A stretch of 13,826 bases of DNA. Source: CATZDY01 sp045599035 (GTDB taxonomy: Bacteria; Bacillota; Desulfotomaculia; Desulfotomaculales; Desulfocucumaceae). Where the stretch lies: assembly GCA_045599035.1 (NCBI GenBank), contig JAZRVI010000054.1, positions 1 through 13,826 of the forward strand, written 5' to 3'. Below, in pieces: positions 1 to 5,129 of this stretch. Each line of letters begins with the position of its first letter. The first letter of the stretch is position 1. The position numbers and the translations under genes are program-made. The notes under the pieces were generated by a model. That model ran no database searches. It saw only the letters and a program-made list of their open reading frames with translations, and had not been told where the DNA came from.

Positions 1-50
1 TTCTTTTATGGTTATTTAAAAGTTTACATAATATAAATTATGGGTTATCT

Positions 51-113
51 AAAAAAATAAAAATAAAAATAAAAACCTGAAATCGGAACCTTCAAAAAGA
101 TTCCAAAATCAGG
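51..113 (-). terminator. Intrinsic terminator closing the lipoprotein cluster
   Basis: Read on the minus strand, an imperfect hairpin (outer stem 76-80 with 109-113, inner stem 85-88 with 101-104, a 4x4 internal loop between them) is followed by a long T-rich tract at 51-75 built of T5-T7 runs separated by single A residues. The stem is weak but the T tract is strong, and it lies just after the lipoprotein genes. Bases 1-50 are very AT-rich. They hold a short CATAAT/ATTATG inverted repeat at 27-42 and nothing else I can name. Confidence 0.65.
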
Positions 114-251
114 CTTTAATCAAGAATTAATTGTTTTTTAAAGATTAAAATCAATATAGCTTGCAGATTTTCAAACTTATCTTTATAAAAATCAAACTCT
201 TCCGGAGTGGCACCGATCTCCAAAGAAATTCGGGGAGTATTAGAATAAGCT

Positions 252-656
252 TTATTCAAAATTCGCAGTATTATCTGTCGCCGAAGCTTCCGATCCTTCC
301 TTGACAAAGGTTAAAAACATATCCATATCCAGTAAGTTCAGAACAATAGTTCCGTCTGACAAAGTACCGCTGCTTTTTTGGCCTTCCATATCCACGCTCA
401 AAGCTGAGTCTTCCAAGGTCCAGGTAATATCTGTGGACATTCCATCCAGATTAATAGTCCCTTTACCGCCGTCTTTTAATTCAAGATAGGCTCCGTTGTC
501 ATAAACTTCATCAACAGTCATGAGAACCCCAACGGCTTTTACCGTAGTACAATAATACATTCCAGCATTAGGATCAGTGGGAGTTCCATCGCTTCCACAG
601 GCTGCCAGGCTCAAAAGCAAAACTGCCGTCAAAAGCACCGTCAATAACTTTTTCAT
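252..656 (-). CDS. Small secreted lipoprotein, function unknown
   Basis: A 134-residue predicted lipoprotein. It begins with a basic pair and a hydrophobic signal segment and has a lipobox (L17-A-A-C20), so Cys20 should be lipidated and the protein anchored on the outer face of the membrane. The mature part is acidic and rich in Gly, Asp and Thr, with alternating patterns such as YLELKDGGKGTI and GTLSDGTIVLNL that suggest a small beta-sheet fold. Similar extracytoplasmic domains are common in Clostridia, but I cannot name a function. I chose the ATG at 656 over the in-frame GTG at 668, because the GTG overlaps the AGAGGAG ribosome binding site while the ATG lies about 11 nt after it. The gene lies 23 bp after another lipoprotein gene and is probably the last gene of that operon. 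Confidence 0.8.
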   Translation of the reverse strand: MKKLLTVLLTAVLLLSLAACGSDGTPTDPNAGMYYCTTVKAVGVLMTVDEVYDNGAYLELKDGGKGTINLDGMSTDITWTLEDSALSVDMEGQKSSGTLSDGTIVLNLLDMDMFLTFVKEGSEASATDNTANFE

Positions 657-679
657 TAAACCAATCACTCCTCTTAAAA

Positions 680-1171
680 TCAGGGGACATAAATTTCTTC
701 AACTGAAGTAATGTTATTGTTCTCCCCGGTAAATTTAACCAGCATTCCTTGTTCGCTTCGTTGTTCAAGCTGTTGCAGGAACTCTGTCCAGTCCACTTTT
801 TTCAAAAATTCTTCTTGCAGATTAGACCAGTTAACTATGGTAAAAGAGGTGCTTCCGTCCTTGAAAACGGAAATACAATATTCTGCTGGATCGGCATCAA
901 CCAATTCATAGTCATCGTCAAAATAGGCATCTTCCAGGCCATATTGGGCAATCAGGTCGGTATCATCTGCCGAAACCCAAATTACTTCATGCACCATCAG
1001 AAAAATAATATTTTTATCTGGATTTTCTTCTTCCAAAGTAACATAACCCATTCTGGTCATATTTTGTTCAGCAGAAGATGCTGATATGGGGGCAATTTTG
1101 CTAGTGCTGCTACAGCCCAACAAAAGCCAGGTCAAGTTTAAAAAAAGCAAAGCCGCCATTGTTTTTCGCAT
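680..1171 (-). CDS. Acidic lipoprotein, function unknown
   Basis: A 163-residue predicted lipoprotein. The N-terminus MRKTMAALLFLNLTWLLLGC is a signal peptide with a lipobox (L17-L-G-C20). The mature part is strongly acidic, with an aromatic/acidic stretch around EVIWVSADDTDL and a Glu/Asp-rich segment after it, and it ends in a Leu/Gln/Glu-rich helix-like region. No catalytic motif is recognisable. I chose the start at 1171 because AAGGAGG lies 7-8 nt upstream; the longer frame up to 1228 would run through that site and lose the signal-peptide N-terminus. That ribosome binding site lies inside the last codons of the upstream lipoprotein pseudogene, whose stop ends one base before this ATG. 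This implies original co-transcription, and loss of translation of the upstream gene could affect expression of this one. Confidence 0.8.
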   Translation of the reverse strand: MRKTMAALLFLNLTWLLLGCSSTSKIAPISASSAEQNMTRMGYVTLEEENPDKNIIFLMVHEVIWVSADDTDLIAQYGLEDAYFDDDYELVDADPAEYCISVFKDGSTSFTIVNWSNLQEEFLKKVDWTEFLQQLEQRSEQGMLVKFTGENNNITSVEEIYVP

Positions 1172-1172
1172 T

Positions 1173-1643
1173 TTACCAAGCCTCCTTACTAATAAAGAAA
1201 TAATAGTTGTTGGCAGCTTCCATTCCACTCTGTTCGGTTATTGGCCACATCATACCAACAACCTCTTCGCCTTCGTTCTGCCTGACCATTACACATTGTT
1301 GGGGCAAATTTTCTGGAACAGTCAGGGTTGCGGCTATCGCCTGACCAGTCTGCAAGCTGGTATCAAGCTGGTATCAAGCTGGTATCAAGCAAATAATTCT
1401 CCATATCCCAGCCATCTACCTGCCCCTCTGATAAAATAATTTCCCCGGAAACTATCTGTACTTGGGTATTATCTCAAACGGATACCAAAACCAGTTCATT
1501 TAAGCCATCAGTTTCAATTTTAACAGGTGAGCCAGCATATTGAATAATTTCTTCCGGTTTAGGTTTTCTGTTTCCTGACCGCAGGCTGAAAAAGTTAACG
1601 CTCCAATGATTACCAAAAAAAAGGATTAAATACTTCTTTTGCA
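1173..1643 (-). pseudogene. Decayed lipoprotein gene with frameshifts, nonsense codon and repeat expansion
   Basis: Reading from the ATG at 1643, removing one T from an 8-T run (1615-1622) gives a classic lipoprotein signal, LILFLVIIGALTFSAC, followed by GQETE. One A restored in the A run at about 1563-1566 returns the frame to KPKPEEIIQYAGSPVKIETD. An in-frame TGA at 1474-1476 falls where VSV-W-DNTQVQ would read well with Trp. Further on, three copies of an 11-bp repeat (1357-1389) push the frame into a stop; with one copy it reads LLDTSLQTGQAIAATLTVPE and continues to the TAA at 1173-1175, ending FFISKEAW. Conceptually this is a lipoprotein of about 150 residues with no recognised domain. 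Its 3' end carries the ribosome binding site of the next lipoprotein gene. Sequencing error could explain the homopolymer changes but not easily the TGA or the 22-bp insertion. Confidence 0.75.
1353..1389. repeat. 11-bp tandem repeat, three full copies plus 4 bp
   Basis: The unit CTGGTATCAAG occurs three times head to tail at 1357-1367, 1368-1378 and 1379-1389, preceded by a partial CAAG. The unit length is not a multiple of three. Within the lipoprotein pseudogene, one or four copies would keep the reading frame, while the three copies present here break it. The copies are identical, so the expansion is probably recent. Confidence 0.95.
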
Positions 1644-1686
1644 TAATACCCTACAATCAAATGCTTGACCAAATATCCAAAATCTA

Positions 1687-1714
1687 ATTTTATTGCAATC
1701 AATATTGTAGTAAA
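1687..1714 (-). promoter_or_regulatory. Candidate promoter for the lipoprotein cluster
   Basis: On the minus strand TTTACT (1714-1709) and TAAAAT (1692-1687) are separated by 16 bp, lying between the upstream terminator and the ATG at 1643. An alternative pair nearby is TTGCAA with TATTTG at 17 bp spacing. Either would fit a sigma-A-type promoter in an AT-rich region, so the exact choice is uncertain. Confidence 0.3.
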
Positions 1715-1718
1715 TTTG

Positions 1719-1760
1719 ACCAAAAAACAACCTATCCAGATGGATAGGTTGTTTTTTGGT
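1719..1760. terminator. Strong bidirectional hairpin terminator
   Basis: An almost perfect inverted repeat with a stem of about 19 bp around the centre AGAT (1738-1741). The arms read CCAAAAAACAACCTATCC and its complement, so either strand ends in a T6 run within the descending stem. It begins 5 bp after the stop codon of the TM1266-like gene, so it ends that minus-strand transcript and insulates the lipoprotein cluster. Confidence 0.9.
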
Positions 1761-1764
1761 GCGG

Positions 1765-2016
1765 CTACAGCCAAAAATAATCCAGCTTTACTCCAGCCAG
1801 AGCTTGTAAAGCTTTGACCAGCTTGTTCAGCTCCTCCGGCACAATCTGCAAAACCAAAGTAATAATTCCATGCTCTCTTTGGGGATCGGAAACTCCAGCC
1901 CGCATTAAAATAGCCTGACCATATTGGCTGAAAATCTGTTGCACCTGAAAAGCAAAATTCTGCCGATCTTCCAGAGAAATTCCGATAACCGCAATTTGGG
2001 CTTTCATCTGATGCAT
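1765..2016 (-). CDS. TM1266-type putative iron-only hydrogenase system regulator
   Basis: An 83-residue protein with the signature of the TM1266 family: IAVIGISLEDR near the N-terminus, then a conserved YGQAILMRAGV segment, an IITLVLQI strand and a C-terminal GVKLDYF. The family has a small ferredoxin-like (ACT/NikR-C-like) fold and is named for genes that accompany [FeFe]-hydrogenase maturation genes; its biochemical role is unproven. No hydrogenase or hydE/F/G gene lies in this window. I chose the ATG at 2016 (alternatives: TTG 2022, internal ATG 2004) because AAAGGGG lies 6 nt upstream. The gene starts 15 bp after the small membrane-protein gene and ends at a strong terminator, so the two form a short operon. 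Confidence 0.75.
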   Translation of the reverse strand: MHQMKAQIAVIGISLEDRQNFAFQVQQIFSQYGQAILMRAGVSDPQREHGIITLVLQIVPEELNKLVKALQALAGVKLDYFWL

Positions 2017-2031
2017 TGCCAACCCCTTTTC

Positions 2032-2292
2032 TTAATTGGTTTTTGTTTCGGGCAAAAAAGCTTCCAGCTTGCCATCTTTCAAGCGGTAAATCTGGCTTTC
2101 TCCACTCAGATTATTAGTTTTGGTATAAAGCAGGCCATATTCAATACTTTGGGTTAACTGGACGCTGTATTGAGGCACCAAAGCTTCCTGCCAGACCGGA
2201 AGGCTGCTTTTGGAAGGTTGGGGCAAGATCAGCCCCAAAGCCACTCCTAAGCCAAAAATACTGCTTATCAATAGGGCTTTGCGTATTGCCAA
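2032..2292 (-). CDS. Small membrane-anchored protein, function unknown
   Basis: An 86-residue protein, or 89 if it starts at the GTG at 2301. Residues of about 5-25 form one hydrophobic segment (LLISSIFGLGVALGLILP) after a short basic N-terminus, so it is either a membrane anchor or an uncleaved signal. The remaining 60 residues (beginning QPSKSSLPVWQEALVPQY) would face outside and show no known motif. I prefer the TTG at 2292, since AGAGGTGG ends 5 nt upstream, whereas the GTG at 2301 overlaps that site. It is the first gene of a two-gene unit with the TM1266-type regulator, downstream of the hisG terminator. I do not recognise a family. Confidence 0.6.
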   Translation of the reverse strand: MAIRKALLISSIFGLGVALGLILPQPSKSSLPVWQEALVPQYSVQLTQSIEYGLLYTKTNNLSGESQIYRLKDGKLEAFLPETKTN

Positions 2293-2356
2293 AAAAACCA
2301 CCTCTTTTGAAGCTAGTATTTCCCTGGGATTCCGGTTTTATGTAATTTTTTGACTT

Positions 2357-2390
2357 AAAAAAGCGTTGCCGACCAAAAGGGGCAACGCTT
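2357..2390 (-). terminator. Intrinsic terminator of hisG
   Basis: A perfect 10-bp stem (AAGCGTTGCC with GGCAACGCTT, 2361-2370 and 2381-2390) around a 10-nt loop. On the minus strand it ends in a run of six T residues. It lies 24 bp after the hisG stop codon. Confidence 0.9.
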
Positions 2391-2413
2391 AAATATTCTT
2401 ATTCATTCTTAGT

Positions 2414-3283
2414 TTACGGAATTACCTTATTCAAAGGATATTCAATAATATCTTGAGCTCCATTCTTCTTGAGTACCGGAATTAAGTCGCGAGAAACTCG
2501 TTCATCCAAAACTACTTCCACAGCCATCCAGTCACTGTTGAAAAGCGGAGAAATGGTCGGATTTTTCATAGACGGCAAAACCTTGAGAATTTGTTCTACC
2601 TTGTCTGCCGGAATATTCATTTTTAATCCTACCTTGGATTCAGCAGTCAAAGCTCCTTGCAATAAATCGGCCAGATTTTGCAGCTTTTCCTTTTTCCAGG
2701 GATCAGCCCAAGCCTGTTTATTGGCGTGCAGGCGGGTGGTAGACTGCAAAATAGTTTCGACAATCCGCAAATTATTGGCTCGCAAGGAACTGCCGGTTTC
2801 AGTCAAGTCGGCAATAGCATCCACCAATTGAGGCACTTTAACCTCAGTAGCTCCATAAGAAAATTCTACGGCAGCTTCTACCCCATGACTGGCTAAAAAC
2901 TTTTTGGTAACCTTGACCAATTCGGTGGCAATTCTTTTGCCCTGCAAGTCCTTAACGCTTTTGATGTTACTGTCATTATGAACTGCCAAAACCAGCCGGA
3001 TGGGATTATTAGTTTGTTTGGAATAGGCCAAATTGGCTACTTCCACAACATCGGCTTCGTTTTCCATAATCCAGTCATAGCCGCTTAAACCGGCATCCAA
3101 AACTCCTTCGTCCACATAACGGGGAATTTCCTGAGCCCGCATTAACACCACTTCAATATCCGGATCATTAATAGAAGGAAAATAAGAACGACTGCCAACG
3201 GTTACCTGGTAACCAGCTTTTCGGAAAAGCTGAAAGGTTGATTCCTGCAAGCTTCCCTTGGGCAGACCCAAACGCAATTTCAT
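2414..3283 (-). CDS. hisG: ATP phosphoribosyltransferase, long form
   Basis: Catalyses the first step of histidine synthesis, joining ATP and PRPP to give phosphoribosyl-ATP, in the cytoplasm. The 289-residue length fits the long, HisZ-independent form, with a catalytic region followed by a C-terminal ACT-like domain that binds histidine for feedback inhibition. Visible signatures are LPKGSL (7-12), the EVVLMRAQEIPRYVDEGVLD segment, GLSGYDW, IATELVKVT, and the PRPP-binding ADLTETGSSLRANNL. I chose the ATG at 3283 because AGGGAGG lies 8 nt upstream; the frame extends 12 codons further but without a site. It has a private promoter inside the 3' end of pgcA and its own terminator. No other his gene is nearby, so it is separated from the rest of the pathway. 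Confidence 0.95.
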   Translation of the reverse strand: MKLRLGLPKGSLQESTFQLFRKAGYQVTVGSRSYFPSINDPDIEVVLMRAQEIPRYVDEGVLDAGLSGYDWIMENEADVVEVANLAYSKQTNNPIRLVLAVHNDSNIKSVKDLQGKRIATELVKVTKKFLASHGVEAAVEFSYGATEVKVPQLVDAIADLTETGSSLRANNLRIVETILQSTTRLHANKQAWADPWKKEKLQNLADLLQGALTAESKVGLKMNIPADKVEQILKVLPSMKNPTISPLFNSDWMAVEVVLDERVSRDLIPVLKKNGAQDIIEYPLNKVIP

Positions 3284-3337
3284 ATAATAAGCCTCCCTGC
3301 ACTTTATCAATTTAACCAATTAAAATGTTACATTGAC

Positions 3338-3366
3338 AGTATAATAAATTAAAACAATTTTGTCAA
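3338..3366 (-). promoter_or_regulatory. Near-consensus sigma-A promoter for hisG
   Basis: On the minus strand TTGACA (3366-3361) and TATACT (3343-3338) are exactly 17 bp apart. The -35 box is formed by the last codons of pgcA (Leu-Thr near its C-terminus). Transcription should start near 3331, leaving a leader of about 48 nt before the hisG ATG. The TTGACA box also forms an inverted repeat with TGTCAA just after the -10 (complement of 3333-3338), which could be an operator or chance. Confidence 0.85.
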
Positions 3367-5103
3367 GCCTTCTTTTAATTTTTTGCTAAGCTTTTCGGCA
3401 TCAGTCAGGCTGTTTCCTTTAACTCCGACATAAAATTTTATTTTGGGTTCGGTTCCGGAAGGTCGAATGCAGCACCAGGCAGAATTGGCCAATTCCCAAT
3501 ACAGCACCTTGGAGCGGGGCAAATTGGTGGGGCAAATTTTACCGCTGACCAAATCCAAAATGGTTCCCTGTTCATAGTCCCGCACCTTCAAAACCGTTTG
3601 TTCGCCAATTTGTTGGGGTGGATTTTGCTGCAAGCTCTGCATAATCTGTTGAATCTTTTCCGCTCCTTCAGCTCCCTGCAAGGTCAAGGAGAAGTTATCC
3701 TCCCGATAATAGCCGTATTTCTGATACATTCGGAGCATTTGATCCCACAAGGTTAAGCCCTTGGCCTGGTAATAAGCCGCTGCTTCCGCCAAAACCAACA
3801 CCGCAATAACAGCATCCTTATCCCGGGCATGAGTACCAATTAAACAACCATAGCTTTCTTCATAGCCAAACAAAAATTCATAAGCTCCTTTGGCTGCTTC
3901 CAATTGTCCCTGATTGGCTTTTCTTCTTTCCTCAAACAGTTTGATTTGTTCCCCGATATATTTAAAACCGGTCAGAACTTCCAGCAAAGTAATCCCATAG
4001 GCTTCGGCCATTGCTTCGGCCATCCGGGAGGAAACAATAGTTTTGATCAAAGCTCCATTCCGGGCAGGAACTGGCAAAAGCTGCAATTCTTTTTTGCGTT
4101 CTAATTGATATTCAGCCAACAGCAGACCGGACATATTACCATTCAAAGCCTGATATTGTCCACCCTTATCCCGAACATAAACACCCAGCCGATCCGCATC
4201 CGGATCAGTGGCCAGAACCAGATCCGCCTGCACCTTGTGAGCCAATTGCAAGGCCAGCTCAAAAGCCTGCGGACTTTCCGGATTAGGATAGGGTACAGTG
4301 GGAAAAGCTCCATCCGGCTGTTCCTGCTCCGGCACCACATAAACCCTGGTCAACCCCAACGCCTGCAATCCCCTTTGTACCGGCAAATTGCCCGCTCCAT
4401 GCAGGGGAGTATAAACTAAAGTCAGGTCGCTTTTTTTCAGCAATTCCGGACTTAAAATCAGCTTGAATAATTCCTCTTGATAACGCTGGTCAATTTCTGA
4501 GCCAATGGTCTGATATAAACCGCTTTTTTGAGCTTCGGCCAGGCTTATACTGGACCAGGCTGTTACCTGCTCAATTTCGCTCAACAACTCTTTGGCCACC
4601 TGCTCCCCAATTTGAGCTCCATCCGCTCCATAGACCTTATAGCCGTTATATTCAGCCGGATTATGACTGGCTGTAATGACAATTCCAGCCAGACAGTTTA
4701 ATTCCCGCACGGCAAAAGATAATTCCGGAACCGGCCGCAGGGAATCAAAAACATAGGTTTTAATGTGGTTGGCATTCAGGCACAGAGCAGCAATTTGAGC
4801 AAACTCCGGCGATTTGTGCCGGGAGTCATAAGCAATAGCCACTCCCGTTTTTTCTCCTGCCTGCTTTTTAAGATAGTTAGCCAAGCCCTGAGTGGCTTTG
4901 GCTACGGTATAAATATTCATTCGATTGGTTCCGGCTCCCATAATTCCCCGCAAACCAGCCGTCCCAAAGGAAAGATCTTGATAAAAACGATCTCTTATTT
5001 CTGCTGTATTCCCGGCCAGCTTCTGCAATTCCTGACGGGTTTGAACATCAAAAGCAGGATTGGTGCACCAATCCTGATATTTTTTCTGCCATTCTTCCTG
5101 CAC
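3349..5103 (-). CDS. pgcA: Alpha-phosphoglucomutase, PgcA type
   Basis: Interconverts glucose 1-phosphate and glucose 6-phosphate, supplying UDP-glucose for envelope polymers or storage sugars. The 584-residue length and N-terminal layout (FGTAGLRGIMGAGTNRMNIY, then AYDSRHKSPEF) match the Bacillus PgcA branch of the phosphohexomutase superfamily. All four active-site elements are visible: the phosphoserine loop TASHNP with Ser146, the metal loop DPDADR (300-305), the sugar-binding GYEESYG (413-419) and the phosphate-binding RPSGTEPK (547-554). PgcA relatives may also act on mannose phosphates, so substrate range is inferred. The start is the GTG at 5103, set by AAGGAGG 7 nt upstream. It lies 26 bp after addA and is probably in the same operon. 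No terminator hairpin separates it from hisG. Confidence 0.92.
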   Translation of the reverse strand: MQEEWQKKYQDWCTNPAFDVQTRQELQKLAGNTAEIRDRFYQDLSFGTAGLRGIMGAGTNRMNIYTVAKATQGLANYLKKQAGEKTGVAIAYDSRHKSPEFAQIAALCLNANHIKTYVFDSLRPVPELSFAVRELNCLAGIVITASHNPAEYNGYKVYGADGAQIGEQVAKELLSEIEQVTAWSSISLAEAQKSGLYQTIGSEIDQRYQEELFKLILSPELLKKSDLTLVYTPLHGAGNLPVQRGLQALGLTRVYVVPEQEQPDGAFPTVPYPNPESPQAFELALQLAHKVQADLVLATDPDADRLGVYVRDKGGQYQALNGNMSGLLLAEYQLERKKELQLLPVPARNGALIKTIVSSRMAEAMAEAYGITLLEVLTGFKYIGEQIKLFEERRKANQGQLEAAKGAYEFLFGYEESYGCLIGTHARDKDAVIAVLVLAEAAAYYQAKGLTLWDQMLRMYQKYGYYREDNFSLTLQGAEGAEKIQQIMQSLQQNPPQQIGEQTVLKVRDYEQGTILDLVSGKICPTNLPRSKVLYWELANSAWCCIRPSGTEPKIKFYVGVKGNSLTDAEKLSKKLKEGLTKLF

Positions 5104-5110
5104 AATAGTT

Positions 5111-5117
5111 CCTCCTT
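5111..5117 (-). promoter_or_regulatory. Ribosome binding site fixing the GTG start of pgcA
   Basis: AAGGAGG on the minus strand lies 7 nt before the GTG at 5103, in the 26-bp gap after addA. No ATG alternative is better placed. Confidence 0.85.
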
Positions 5118-5129
5118 GTTTTTCCCCGA

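Noticed and set aside
116..307. 63-residue minus-strand reading frame as an intact gene
   Set aside because: It has no ribosome binding site and its first third overlaps the end of the lipoprotein gene in another frame. I kept only its tail as a low-interest observation.
749..1439. Plus-strand open frames of 111 and 117 residues opposite the lipoprotein cluster
   Set aside because: They lie antisense to clearly coded lipoproteins, lack ribosome binding sites and have shadow-frame composition.
1474..1476. TGA inside the lipoprotein gene read as Trp or selenocysteine (recoding)
   Set aside because: TGA is used as a normal stop elsewhere in the window (for example addB), no selenocysteine insertion hairpin is evident, and the same gene has other lesions.
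3284..3337. Riboswitch, T-box or His attenuator leader for hisG
   Set aside because: The leader is only about 48 nt, with no His-rich leader peptide, no T-box sequence and no terminator hairpin.
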